Translations under genes and position numbers: made by a program
The notes under the pieces: model-generated
The model's input: only the letters and a program-made list of their open reading frames with translations
Told to the model about the DNA's origin: nothing
Database searches by the model: none
DNA from: Fallopia convolvulus
Lineage: Eukaryota > Streptophyta > Magnoliopsida > Caryophyllales > Polygonaceae
DNA: 64,000 nucleotides
Direction: 5' to 3'
Assembly: GCA_964016875.1 (NCBI GenBank)
Contig: OZ024720.1
Span: 36,423,106-36,487,105, forward strand
In this document: in pieces, positions 22,691 to 34,690 of the stretch
Layout of the letters: each line of letters opens with the position of its first letter
Position numbering within the stretch: position 1 is the stretch's first letter

Positions 22691-25600
22691 AACCTAGACT
22701 TGAAGATGAGTTGTGCAGGTTAGATGCTATAGACAGGGAAACTCAAGGAATGATGGTGTCTGTGGCCACAAAAGACCCCATTGAGGGAATTTTGGGCCTC
22801 CCTGAGACGTCTACTAATGAGTTGGAAAGCACCATTGTTGATGTGCTAGAAGTGGATGCTCAAGATGTTGCAGAAGAATCCGTTGTTGCACCTAAGGTGG
22901 AGTTGAAGCCCCTTCCATCTACATTGAGGTATGAATTTCTTGGCTCTAATTTTACATACCCTGTGATAATGAATGCTAGCTTAAGTGATGATGAAACTGC
23001 CAACTTGCTAAAAGAAATTAAGCTTAAGTGATGATGAAACTGCCAACTTGCTAAAAGAAATAAGTTGCATTGAAAAGCCATAGGGTATACCATTGATGAG
23101 ACGACTTAACCCCAACATGAAAGAAGTAGTTAGAAAAGAAGTGCTGAAATTGTTAGATGCAGGCATAATTTACTCTATTTCTGATAGTGCTTGGGTGAGT
23201 CCTGTGCATGTTGTGCCTAAAAAGGGAGGAATGACTGTTGTGAAAAATGAAAAGAATGAAATAATTCCAACTAGAACAGTCATGGGTTGGCGAATGTGTA
23301 TTGACTATACAAAACTAAATCAAGCAACCCGAAAAGATCATTTTCCTCTCCCCTTCATTGACCAAATGCTTGAAAGGTTGGCTAAACATACCCACTTATG
23401 CTATTTGGATGGCTATAGTGGATTTTTCCAAATCCCTATACACCCAGATGACCAGTAGAAAACTACTTTCACTTGTCCTTATGGCACTTTTGCCTATAGG
23501 AGAATTTCCTTTGGGTTATGTAATGCTCCAACCACCTTTCAACGATGCATGATGTCTAGTTTCTCTGATTTTATTGAAGACATCATGGAAGTGTTTATGG
23601 ATGACTTTTCAGTATGTGGTACTTCTTTTGATGCTTGTCTAGCTAACATGTCTAGAGTTTTACAACGTTGTGAAGAAGCTAACCTTGTACTAAATTGGGA
23701 GAAATGCCACTTCATGGTAAGTGAAAGGATTGTTTTAGGCAATATGATTTCTAACCGTTGAATTGAGGTTGACAGGGCCAGGGTAGAAGTCATTGAAGGA
23801 ATTCCACCACCAACTTCGGTAAAAGGGGTAAGGAGTTTCTTGGGTCATGCAGGTTTTTATAGGCGTTTCATTGAAGATTTCTCTAAAATTGCCAAACCGT
23901 TTACTAACCTGCTCTTGAAAGATGTTGAGTTTAATTTTTTCCAAGAATGTCTAGAATCTTTTAACAGGTTGAAACAAGCGTTGGTCTCAGCTTCGATAAT
24001 GCTAGCCCCTGATTGGAGTCTCCCATTTGAAGTGATATGTGATGCAAGCGATAACGCTGTGGGGTCTGTGTTGGGACAAAGAAAGGATAAGAAACTTCAT
24101 GCTATCTACTATGCTAGTAGAACCTTGGATGAAGCACAAGTCAATTATGCTACAACAGAGAAGGAGTTGCTTGCTGTGGTTTTCGCCTTTGAGAAATTTC
24201 GATCCTACCTTGTTGGGGACAAAGTCATTGTCTACACTGATCATGCCGCTTTGAGGGACCTTTTGAGCAGGAAAGATGCTAAGCCAAGGCTGATTCGTTG
24301 GATTTTGCTTCTCCAAGAATTTGACTTGGAAATTAGAGACAAAAAGAGGACTGAGAATTTGGTGCCAGATCACTTGTCTGGAATGACACAAGAGCAGATG
24401 GAGTGCACAAGAGACGATTTGCTCATTGATGATTCATTCCCTGATGATCACCTTTTTAGGATTACTGAAGAACTTCTACAACTCTCTTCCTCTATAGTGC
24501 CATGGTATGTTGACTTTGTGAATTACCTGATGTGTAATGAAATGCTTGTTGGGTTGTCCTTCCAACAAAAGAAGAAATTTATGTCTGATGTCAAGCATTA
24601 CTTTTGGAATGAGCCCTTCTTATTCAAGAGATGTGCTGATGGAGTCTATAGGCGTTGTATTCCTAAGGATGAGGTTGAGAGTGTCATTGCTCATTGTCAT
24701 TCATTGCCTTGTGGTGGTCATGCTAGTTCTTCAAAGACCACTGCCAAGATCCTTCAGTCTACTTTGTATTGGCCATCCATATTTAAAGATGTTCACCGAT
24801 ATATTTCTTCTTGTGATTCTTGTCAATGCACCGGTAACATCTTCAGGAGGAATGAGATGCCCCTAAACAACATTCAGGAGGTCGAGATTTTTGATGTATG
24901 GGGAGTTGATTTCATGGGACCATTCCCACCGTCTTGCAACAACAAATATATACTTTTGGCGGTGGATTATGTGTCTATATGGGTTGAAGCCATTGCCTCA
25001 CCAACAAACGACTCTAGAGTGGTGTCCAAGTTCTTTAATAAAGTGATCTTTCCAAGGTTTGGGACTCTAAGAGTTGTAATCAGTGATGGTGGATCTCATT
25101 TCATTGAGAAGAAGTTTGAGAGTTTATTGAGCAAGTATGGAGTCATTCACAGGTTTGCCACCCCTATCACCCACAAACGAGTGGACAAGTAGAGGTCTCC
25201 AACCGAGAGATAAAGGCGATATTGGAGAAAACTGTGTCCCGATCTCGAAAGGATTGGGCGATGAAGCTAGACGATGCTCTTTGGGCTTACAGAACAACAT
25301 TTAAGACTCCAATTGGCACTACACCATTCCGATTGATATATGGGAAGTCTTGCCATCTTCCTGTGGAACTTGAGCATAAAGCATATTGGGCAATCAAACT
25401 GTTCAATTATGACATGAAGGAAGTTGGTGAGAAGAGAATGCTTCAACTACAAGGGGTTGAGGAATTGAGGTTAGATGCCTATGAAAATGCCAGGATTTAT
25501 AAAGAAAGAACGAAGAGATGGCATGACAAGCACATCATCCCAAGAGAGTTCAAAGAAGGTGATCTTGTTTTGCTATTCAATTCAAGACTGAGGCTTTTCT

Positions 25601-25880
25601 CGGGCAAGCTAAAATCTAGATGGAGTGGCCCTTTCGAAGTCCGAAAAGTGTACCCTGATGGAATGATTGATATATGGAGTGAAGAGTGGGGAGAAATCTA
25701 AGTGAATGGGCATCGTTTAAAGAAGTACAATGCGGGAAATCCGATTGAGAAGATATATGCTGTTTATCTTCTTAATCCGAGCACTTCATGGAAGAAGAAC
25801 AGTCAAGCTAACGACCTTAAACAAGCGCTTCTTGGGAGGCAACCCAAGATCTATGTATCCTTTATTGGTTTTTATTTATG
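22691..25880 (+). pseudogene. Athila pol: RT, RNase H and integrase, broken
   Basis: RT: MRRLNPNMKEVVRKEVLKLL (23093), HVVPKKGG, WRMCIDYTKLN, YLDGYSGFFQI, then TAG at 23457, the catalytic FMDD box at about 23594-23605, TGA at 23759, and SFLGHAGFYRRFI. RNase H: VICDASDNAVG and VYTDHAALRDLL (about 24030-24255). Integrase: an HHCC finger (HCHSLPCGGHA...CDSCQC, about 24690-24830), VWGVDFMGPF and VISDGGSHF, then a frameshift near 25170 (a base lost before the conserved GQVE) with the catalytic Glu region downstream in NREIKAILEK. The integrase C-terminal part ends near 25780. A 35-bp duplication occurs at 22980-23060. Confidence 0.9.
25831..25848 (+). promoter_or_regulatory. Conserved stem-loop after pol, element 1
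   Basis: CTTGGG-AGGCAA-CCCAAG, a perfect 6-bp stem with a 6-nt loop. It is preceded by TTAAACAAGCGCTT. The same structure with a compensatory pair (CTCGGG-AGGCAA-CCCGAG) occurs at 39428-39445 in element 2. A role in RNA, such as splicing or translation of the following ORF, is an inference. Confidence 0.6.
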
Positions 25881-25938
25881 GTGTTAATTAGTGTTAGTTT
25901 GATTTCCCGACTTTGAACTCAATTGGGTAAGAAATCGG

Positions 25939-26099
25939 ACGAGTTTATGCAGAGAATTACCCGACCGAGTACCTGACCGGGTACTCGATCGGGTAATGAA
26001 AAGGGGAGAACCCGACCTTAAACCCGACCGGGTATAAGGTCGGGTACTGTTTACCCGATCGGGTACAAGGCCAGGTATAAGGTCGGGCACTTACCCGAC
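25939..26099 (+). repeat. Cluster of ACCCGACCGGGTA-type palindromes
   Basis: About ten imperfect copies of 12-14-bp palindromes (cores CCCGACCGGG, CCCGATCGGG, TAAGGTCGGGTA) within 160 bp between pol and the next ORF. The same motif family is in both LTRs of this element. Confidence 0.85.
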
Positions 26100-26852
26100 T
26101 TGATTCCCTTTTTATTAAATTAAAAAAAATTCTAAAATTCAGAAAAATAAAAATAGAGAGACGCTCTATTCTTCATCTCTCTCCCCTATTCTTCTTTCTC
26201 TCGCCCGACTCCTTCGTTATTGTCTGGCTCAATCGTACTCGCATCAACAACGGCACAAGCACCACACCGGCCCCTCCTTCTTCGGCACCACCAACGCACC
26301 GACCGTCTGGCATCACCAAGCTCGACTGCCTCGACCTACTCTACCACCAACGCAGCAGCCCCGCGCGACCCCAGCATTCACCACCTGTGCAGCAGCCTCC
26401 CGAGTCTGCTCGTCTAGCCGCCTGCAGTGCCTTTCCGGCTGCCCGCACCACCGCACCGCCCTGCTGAAGCCACCACGGCTCGGTGTTGCTTTGGTACATT
26501 CCTCCTTGCTTGTTCCCTTACTTTCTAGATCTAGGGTTTGATTTATGCAATTTGGGAATTCATAGCTAATATGTGCATATTTGTTCAATGTTAGTAAATT
26601 GTTGGCTAATTTGGATTGCATACATATTATTTGTTGGGGATTTAGGGAGATTTTAGTTCGAAATTGATTTTCATATGCCATGGGGATTTTGCTTATGCTT
26701 GAGTGCTAACAAAATTAGGATTCTTGAGTTTTCTAATTGAAATTTGACTTGGCTGAGAACTTGAATTATTGTTGTTGTTGGTTGTCCTTGACGAATTGTG
26801 TTTGGTGTGTTTTGGTTGTTTTATATTTGTGTCTAGGAACTCATTGGCTTGA

Positions 26853-28211
26853 CATGGCCCCCAAAGGCAAGAAAAACAAAGCGTCTACTTCACAATCCGG
26901 CTCTCGCGTACACCTAGACACTGCCACTCCAGAGGATTTAGGCTTTCAGTTAGCTAAAACACATCACAAGGCTCTGTTTGATGACTTGAAAACGCGGAAA
27001 TTTGAAAGCACAAGAGCTCTTGATTTGAATACTTTAGAGCTCTTGGGTTTGAAATCTGATGTGGTTGAGTCGGCTTAGAGATTGGGATGGATCGACTTTT
27101 TGACTTTCCATGAGTATACCTATCCGATCTTGGCCCTAGAGTTCTTGAGCACTATAGAGACTAAGGAACACCTGGCCTTGGATACGATATCATCACCTTC
27201 CAATTGAGGAACTATCAATATACATTCTCCTTTGATGATGTCAACAAGATGTTCGGTTTCCCCGAATGGGGATGCACCTAGCCACGAGCACAATGCAAGT
27301 GGATTCCATGCCGCTAGCTTCTTTGATGAGATCTCAAATGATCCTGGCCGCTACAAGCCCACTTCTACTAAGGCCACTGCAATTGCTAATCCCAATATCC
27401 GTGTAATGCAGCGATTCATGGGGCATACATATTTGGTAGAGGAGATGGTGAGAATGGTTTTGCAATCAAAGATCTTGTTTTTCTCTGGAGCGCTCTCCAT
27501 AGACAACCTCTCAACTCAGCAGATTTTATGCTCAACCACCTTCAGTTAGTTGGTAACAGAGGGAGTGGGAAGATTGTCATTGGATCACTTATTACACACA
27601 TTGCTAAGTGTATTAAGGCCCCGCCGCATGGTTTGCCTCATCTACCTTACTCTGCTCCTATTAGCTTTCCCCTCTTTGCTAATATGAACTTTATCAAGAA
27701 AATTGGGAATCACTACTATTACTACCCTACTCACTTGAGTCCCAAAATTGTCTGTCTCCCTTGCCGATCCCGCTGCAATATCAATAGTGTGGGGAATTGG
27801 TTGTTTCCTGCAAGGGATGGTGACCATAAGGAAAGCCAAGCTTTATACGAAGCTACCGTCCGGCCTAAGAAAAAGAGGCGAAATGAGCAAGGGAGTGAAG
27901 AAGATGAGGATGAAGAAGATGAGGAAGAAGAGAATGTTGGGGATCGACCACATTTTGAGCTTGGGGGTTCTTCTGGTGATGCAGTTATTCCGCCTCTTTA
28001 TGGTGGTATTGGTTTTCCCGACCCTCCTATTTATCCATATGCTCCACAACCACCTTCCATGTTTGACATTTATGGAGAGTTGGACAACCAGAGAAAGCAG
28101 GTTGGTGCATTGCGCACCTCCATGGATGCCGAGTTCAGTAATGTGAATGCCCGATTTGATTCGATGGAGACGAATCTAGCAGCTATTCAGAAGACCCTCC
28201 AGAATTTCTAG
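26853..28211 (+). pseudogene. ATHILA ORF-type protein after pol, broken
   Basis: Starts near ATG 26853 (MAPKGKKNKASTSQSGS), with basic Lys-rich residues, then GWIDFLTFHEYTYPILALEF, a phrase typical of the plant ATHILA ORF family. After a TAG at 27076 and several frame changes it resumes at 27528-28211 with GSLITHIAKC, a highly acidic run (EEDEDEEDEEEE), a Pro/Tyr-rich part and a coiled-coil-like end (FNVNAR-DSMETNLAAIQK context). In Athila elements this ORF occupies the env position; its function is unknown. Confidence 0.75.
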
Positions 28212-29707
28212 TTTCCAGGATGGACGCCTGGACCTCCACCTCCTCCACTGTATTAGATGCCTTGTGAGTGTTTCTCTTCTCTTACTTTTACTTGCTACAT
28301 TGGGGACAATGTAGTTTTAAGCGTGGGGGAGGGAAACATGTTTCATGTTAGTTAGATGGATATAGTTGCATGTTAGATTGCATTTGCATTGAAAAAGGAA
28401 AAAAAATGAAGAAAAAAATTAGAAAAATGTCAAAAATAATGAAAAAAAATTGCATTTTAGGAGTTATTAATTTTCCCTAAAGTAACAAGTCCCTTGTTCT
28501 TCATAATTCTTGAATGAACTCCTATCTCCTAGACTTTCTTGAAGTGTTTGAAGTTTTGGTGATGTCTGGCAATGTTTATGAACTTGTTTGATAATTGAAT
28601 GAGCATGTATATTCTTTGAGATTTTAGTTGACATTGAATTTCTAAACAAAAAGCCATGTGAGATTTTTTTGACCTTTCTAAGACTATTTTCTATTAAGAG
28701 TCCTCTCTTTTCATGTGTGATTCTCACTTTTGATTGCGCCCTCTAGAACTTGCATTAGACTCTCTTTCAAGACCGCTTTTATGACTTTTGTATGCATCTT
28801 TAAAGTGATTGAGGCATTATTTCTATGAGCCTATTATTCCCTATCCACCCTTGTACATGATCCTCGTTTTGATAGCCCATGTTAGCCTTTATTGCCTATT
28901 TATTTGGAAAGCTCCACAAGATAATTCCGAGCCTAATGATAAGCCTTACCCATCCCGGAAATAGGAATTGTAGTAGATTATAAGTGAGAGTTTGAGCCAA
29001 GCTTGGGGGATTCAAAAAGGGTTGATGGTAAATTTCAAAAGTGTGGATGGAGTTTGTTATGATGAGGAGAATGAAATAAAAAAAATGAGGAAAGAGAGCT
29101 CATAAGAATAAAAAGAAAAAAAATTCTTTAGATGAGCAAAGTGTTTAAGTGAAAAGGTTGTGGGAAATAAAAGAAAAAAAAGAAGAGGGAAAGAGAAGGT
29201 GAAAAAGAAAACAAAAGAGAAAGTTTGGGAAAGAAGTGTATTAAGCTTGGTTTTCGTGTTTATTTAGGAATATTCCTTTTCCCGGATTAGCACCACATGC
29301 CAAATATTTATCCCCGCCAAAATTATTTTCACCCTGGCCTCATTACAACCTTGTAAAAGACCTCATGATTATTGTTTGTGTACAAAGTCCCATGCGGTGG
29401 AGATTTAGAACGAAATGCAAGCTTATGGTAGCTAAGCTTTTAAAAGATGAGACTTGAGTGAAACACTTCCTATTCAAACACTTGAGAGAGAGAAAAAACA
29501 CAATTGTCCTATGTGAGGTTTAGAATGGATATGTTGGCTTTATCTCTTTGATGTTACAAATGCATGCTATGATTTTGGTTGTCATTCTTTGCTTCTATAA
29601 TTCTCGTCTAGGATATTGTCAAAATGGATCCATGACTTGCTTGTCTTGTGGGGTGTCGGATTTGATTTCTTACTTGAGGACAAGTAAGGTTTAAGCTTGG
29701 GGGATTT
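28212..29707 (+). other. Athila 3' untranslated region with PPT-like copies
   Basis: Non-coding. It holds three related purine motifs: TTAAGCGTGGGGGA (28317-28330), CCAAGCTTGGGGGATT (28998-29013) and the true polypurine tract TTTAAGCTTGGGGGATTTT (29690-29708) next to the 3' LTR. 29030-29240 is a long A/G-rich tract. Confidence 0.75.
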
Positions 29708-31137
29708 TGATAGCATGCATTTAGACATAGTTTAGGACATGTTTACTTTCATGTTTTGAGTCATTTAGCTTAGTTTTGAGTTAGTTTTATGTTTGTTTCG
29801 TTTGTTTTCTTCGTTCGGTATCTACTCTTGTGTTGTGTGGATTTCAGGCTATTCTGGATGGAGATTCAAGCATTTGCAAGGATCATAGCTAAGAGGAGTG
29901 TTTCATGGAGCTTAAGTGATGAAGGACGGAGCTTACAAGTGGTTGATCGGGTGCCAAGACGAAGTAGTAGCTGAAAAAGGAAGAAAAGACAGCCCAACCG
30001 AGTACGTGACCGAGTACGTGGCCGGGTTCTCAACTACCCGACCGGGTACGCGACCGGGTTTAAGACCGGGTACTTCAAAATATCGTCAATTGGACCGCAG
30101 AAAATTACCCGACCGGGTTCTTGCCCGGGTAGTTGCCCGCGTCGGGAATTGGGCCGAGCTTTGTTTTATCTTGTTTCCAAATATACTTCAACCCTAGTTT
30201 TATGATGATTATTAGACATTATTTGTTTCTAGTCTCTCTGGAGAGAACCCTAGTTGGAGATTAGTTGGAGATTTCTATAGACTTGTTGGATTGGAGTTTT
30301 GCATCAATTTGAAGACAATTTGGTATGTTGTTTATTAAATTTGATTTGCTTTTCTCTCTTCTCATGTCTAGCTAATTCTCTTATTTTGAGGTTGGGTGAA
30401 CCCAATCATGAAGTAGGTAGATCTAAATTGTGATGTTTGGTTGAATGAAAACTTGATTGAAGTTTGATTTAATCCTAGGTTGCTTTATGCCCTATTTGCT
30501 TTGCATATAGGATTCTTGTTATAATTTGAGACTGACCGGAGATAACCGTAGCAAGATATTGATTTGATAAGTACCAAAAATTGGTTCTGAATGAGATCCC
30601 TAGGTATTAAACTAGAGAGCTATTTATGCGACAACAACTTAATTTCCCTTGTGTGAATTTCAACTATCGTAGTAGTTCTAGGGTTGAATAATTCTAGCCT
30701 AACGCGACAGCGAATGCTGGGTTTGTTTTCCCCTAGTCTCTAAAGAGCTTAAAGGGTCTAAAACTGATTAATCTTACGCGTCAACGATTATTAGTTGAGT
30801 CTAGGGACATTCACATATTTTCTGAAAAGAAATTTGTGTTGGTTTTAGATAGTGAGTTCCTTCAAACGACATTCAAGTTGAAATCCAAATAGACCGCTTA
30901 AAATCTACTGAAACATCATTGTGGGAATCCTAACCTTGGAAGCTTTTCTCCACTGATATTTCTTTGTTATTTTCAATTACTTGTTTACATTTCAACTCAA
31001 GCATAAACTCTTTTACTTATTTATTTGGCTTGATCTACTAGTCCGAATATCAATTGGTACTAAAAAGTTTCCTGTGTTCGACACCTTGATTACTACAACC
31101 GAACCGTATACTTGCGGTGTAGGAAAATAGACTATCA
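29708..31137 (+). repeat. Athila element 1, 3' LTR (1430 bp)
   Basis: TGATAGCATGC...GACTATCA, the counterpart of 18827-20236. It carries one more ACGCGACCGGGT palindrome unit (about 30048) than the 5' LTR. Confidence 0.92.
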
Positions 31138-33215
31138 CCTCCCTTGACTGCCACCAAGCCACGCTGCTAGTGGCCACCTGGCCCCGCCGAGCTACTGCCA
31201 GTCCCGCCCTTCGTCGTTTCGTTCCTCCCTCCTTTGTTCGATTTATTGCAAACTTAGCACAAAGGTGAGTGATTCTTTCCTCCTTTTTAGTTTGATTATT
31301 TTTCTTTTTGATTTTAATAATTTGAGAGTTCTTTGAACATCTTATTATGCTGATTTTTTTAAGAGAAGAGAACAAAAATAAGATTTTTATAAGTTATAGT
31401 TTAGTACATATTTTTAATGGAACTAGCATGCATGCCTATGTTTTCAAGGAAAAAAGATCTTATAAATTTTGTAAATCTTAGGAATATAAAATGGAGTTTT
31501 TAACATGAATATTCTGATTTTTAAAGATAATATGAATTTTAGACTTATTTTCCTTTATTATAGAAGTATTCTATTATTATGAAAGAAACGACTTAAGAAT
31601 TTAATTAAATGAAGTTTTTATGGAAGAAACATTCTTTCATGTCTTTTAAATCATGTTATAAGCTTTGGAATAATTTTTGTATGAACTTTTGACTAAAGTA
31701 AATTTAATAAGAACAAAATATGCTTAAATAATCCAAATAAGTGTTTGCATGTAGCTTAAAAAGACTTTTCATAACTTAAACCTCAATTGCATGTCAACTT
31801 AGACTTAAAATGAATTTTAGATAATTTAATTGTGACCTTTTTAATTTAAAAGTATACTTCTAAAGATCTTATCTCTTTTAGTAAGATAAATAAGTTGTTG
31901 CATGTGCATTTTATAAAGTTTTATGGATTAATCCATTCTTGCATGCAACTTAGAGCTTATTAAAGTGTTGAAATAAAATTGTTATAACCTTCTTCATATA
32001 AAAAGGTATTTTCATAAGCACAAGTTAAATAAATAACATAATGAGTTATGCATGGGAAACAAAAAGATTTTCTATGAAGTAATATATACATGCATGTTCG
32101 TTCTAGAGTTTACTATAATGTTGTAATAAATTAATCATGATCGACTTATAGAAACAATCTTGATCATGAGAATAATTTTCATTTAAGTAGCAATGTATAA
32201 AAATACTTATATTTGGAAAAAGGATTTATGGTGATAAAACTTTCTTGCATGTTGAAATTATACTATCACATAGGCTTTTGGAATAAAATAAGGATGGACT
32301 TTAGAAAATAATGAAATTCATGCAAACCATATTTTTGGCCCATTTAAATATTCATTGCATGTGTTTTGAAAATGATTTTTCCATTTGATTAAATAAATCC
32401 TTTTCTTAAAAATAGACTTTAGAAAGTCTTTCAAGAACATCACCTTGAAAATAATAATAAAAAAATTATTAATTTTTTTATATTTTTCTATCTAAATTAT
32501 TAAGCCAAATAATTTATATCAACATTCCTTCTCTTAGAAGAGTAAAAATAAGAGAAATGATTACTTGAGATTAAAATAAGGGTTTTAATATATTTTCGTT
32601 CGTCATTTTTCGAATGACTAGGTCGAATCGTACGGACTACACTAAGTCGTTCTAGATTTTCAAGTGTTGTATACTTCCGAAAGAAATTCAAGGCAAGTGG
32701 ATATTCTCCCTTGTAACCTTTATATATATTATATATATATATATATTTTGTTTCCGTTAAGTAAATTCTTGTATGTTGGGAACTACATGTTTGTTAAAAT
32801 GAATGAACTTAGGTTTATTCATTTACTTAGAAATGACGACATATTGTTATTATGATTCGTACTACGCTAGTACTGAACTTTAGGATTGATGATTTGTGGC
32901 CTTGTTTGTTTCAATCTTTTTTCAAGATTTGTTATGGATTAGCATAGGCGATATTGTACACTAGCTAGATGCCTATAGGATGAAAGAGACCTATATACTC
33001 AGGATGAAAGAGGCCTACACACTCAGGATGAAAGAGGTCTACACACTCAGGATGAAAGAAGCCTGCACACTCAGGATGATAGAGGCCTAAAATTCCTTCA
33101 TTTCCTTTAAGTGGACTCGGCTCTTCCACAACCTCCACACCCTTAAATTCATAAATAATATGTAATAAAAATAAGTGCTAGTGCACATGTAATAAAAATA
33201 ATACCGGGCCGGTTT
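31138..33215. other. Spacer between the two Athila elements, probably old LTR DNA
   Basis: No gene supported. 31250-31285 has a splice-donor-like GGTGAGTGATTC; 31300-32560 is AT-rich; 32690-32720 reads TTCAAGGCAAGTGGATATTC, reminiscent of gypsy LTR or leader DNA. I infer a decayed chromovirus LTR or leader that hosts element 1, but no coding domain proves it. Confidence 0.35.
32977..33090. repeat. 24-bp tandem repeat, 4.75 copies
   Basis: Units start at 32977, 33001, 33025, 33049 and 33073, consensus AGGATGAAAGAGGCCTACAC plus ACTC, with one to four differences per unit. It lies in the non-coding spacer. Confidence 0.95.
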
Positions 33216-33220
33216 AGCAC

Positions 33221-34663
33221 TGATCGCTCGGAAATGCGAGGGTCTAGAGATACAATTTAGAACCAGACCCCGTTGTAGCACGTGGTGGGTGTCGAACACT
33301 CGGGAAGTCTACTCGATTGATGTGCCTAGACACTAGAAAGCTAGAAAGGAGAGCTTAAAACAAAGGAAAACAAAGAGAACAGTCGGGACCGACACTGAGG
33401 TCACGTCGGGCCCGATGTTGGCGACAATAGGAAGTCGGGACCGACACAGGGTAAGTCGGGCCCGAGGTATCTGGGTTTGTCGAACTCAAAGATTTAAAGT
33501 AGATCTTGGGCTTTTGGGTTCCTTCTCTAGTAGATTAAGGCTTTTCCACCCCAATTCAAGCAATGAGTGATGATCGGACTAGGATCGAGTGCTTTCGCCC
33601 TCGTTCCAACCACTTCTACACCTCGATCCTTGGGGAAATCCCCTTCGAAGCAAGGTGTTGAGATTGACACATGTTCACTTTCGCTACTTTGTCAATCACA
33701 AGCCTTGATTCCCAACTTTCGTAAGGAATTGTAGCTCTATGTAGAGTGGGTTCCTTAGATCAAACACTCAAGGCTATGGAATTGGGGTTTCTAGCCCAAA
33801 CCTAGCTAGGGTTTTCCCCCATAACCCAAGATCAAGGAGATCTACCCCATGTGGCAAACAAAGAAAGCAAACAAATCAAAAGAGAAAGCAATCAACATCA
33901 TCAATCTCAAAACAAAGCAAAGTTTCATTCAAAATCAAAAGCAATCCACAAATTCCAATCAAGGGTTTTCAAATCCACAAGATCAAAACAAAGCAAAGCT
34001 AATCTATCAACAAAACCTATCAAGTCTTCCTCTCCCTTGGCCGATCCTCTCTCTCTTCCTCCTTCTCTCCTTCCTCCTTGCTCTCCAAGTATCCTTTTCA
34101 GGGTTGTTGTGTGTGAGAGAGCCCCTCTTGTGTCTCTAAGAGAGCACCCCCTTTTGTGTGTAAGAGAGAACCCCCCTAAATTAGAAGACAAGAGGCCCTT
34201 TTATAGATTAGATGAGGGGCAAAAGTGGAAGTCCACAATTCCGTGCCTTGGAGCCCAAGTAGTCCGGTGACCGACTCGGACCGACACGGAGGACCTCGGG
34301 CCCGAGTTACTGTGCATGTCGGTCCGAGGTTGAAAGCTCCCAAGTCGGGCCCGGCGTGGTTGCAACTCGGTCCGGACCTCGTTCCACCTTCTTCTTGTTG
34401 GCTTTCCTCTTGTTCTTCTTCATAGCTTGCTCCTCTCTTTCCCGCTTTAGCTCGGGCCTTTCTCCATGTCTCGACCCTCCTTCAAATCGATCCTCGATTC
34501 ATGCCAAATTACCTACAAAACACATAAAATGCGCATAGTCTCCGAATCTCATAGAAATACGGGAACTAAGCTAGAAAGGAACAAAGCACACAAGAAAAGG
34601 GGAAAAAGAAACATATTTACAAAGGAAATCACATATGAAAACACCACCAAATAAAGAGACATC
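33221..34663 (-). repeat. Element 2, 3' LTR (1443 bp)
   Basis: On the + strand TGATCGCTCGG...GAGACATCA. It contains two clusters of TCGGGCCCGA/CTCGGTCCG palindromes (33383-33472, 34253-34386). A 139-codon + strand frame at 33851-34270 recurs in the other LTR but is antisense to the element and has no recognisable domain, so I do not call it a gene. Confidence 0.93.
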
Positions 34664-34690
34664 AAAATACCCCATACTTAAACTTGCTTG
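34664..34690 (-). other. Polypurine tract of element 2
   Basis: Minus strand TTTAAGTATGGGGTATTT adjoins the 3' LTR. Related TAAGTATGGGG copies lie at about 36286-36297 and 38269-38280. Confidence 0.7.

Larger units (their letters stand above)
18827..31137 (+). mobile_element. Athila-type Ty3/gypsy retrotransposon, degenerate (element 1)
   Basis: 12.3-kb element with two LTRs of about 1.4 kb (TGATAGCATGC...CTATCA), a tRNA-Asp-type PBS, gag, protease, RT, RNase H, integrase, an ATHILA-type ORF after pol, and a polypurine tract before the 3' LTR. Flanks are CCTCT on the left and CCTCC on the right, a target duplication with one change. In-frame stops and frameshifts in gag, RT and integrase make it non-functional. 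The LTRs still look about 97% alike by eye, so insertion is moderately recent. The order gag-PR-RT-RH-INT then ORF, and the DLGAS protease, fit the Athila lineage. Confidence 0.93.

Noticed and set aside
32977..33090. CRISPR-like array
   Set aside because: Units are contiguous 24-bp tandem repeats without spacers, in plant nuclear DNA.
31138..33215. A protein-coding host gene between the two Athila elements
   Set aside because: Only short unrelated frames; sequence looks like a decayed LTR or leader.
33851..34270. 139-codon + strand ORF in both LTRs of element 2 (also 48949-49368)
   Set aside because: It repeats only because LTRs repeat, is antisense to the element, low-complexity (Lys/Gln/Ser then Pro/Leu) and has no recognisable domain.
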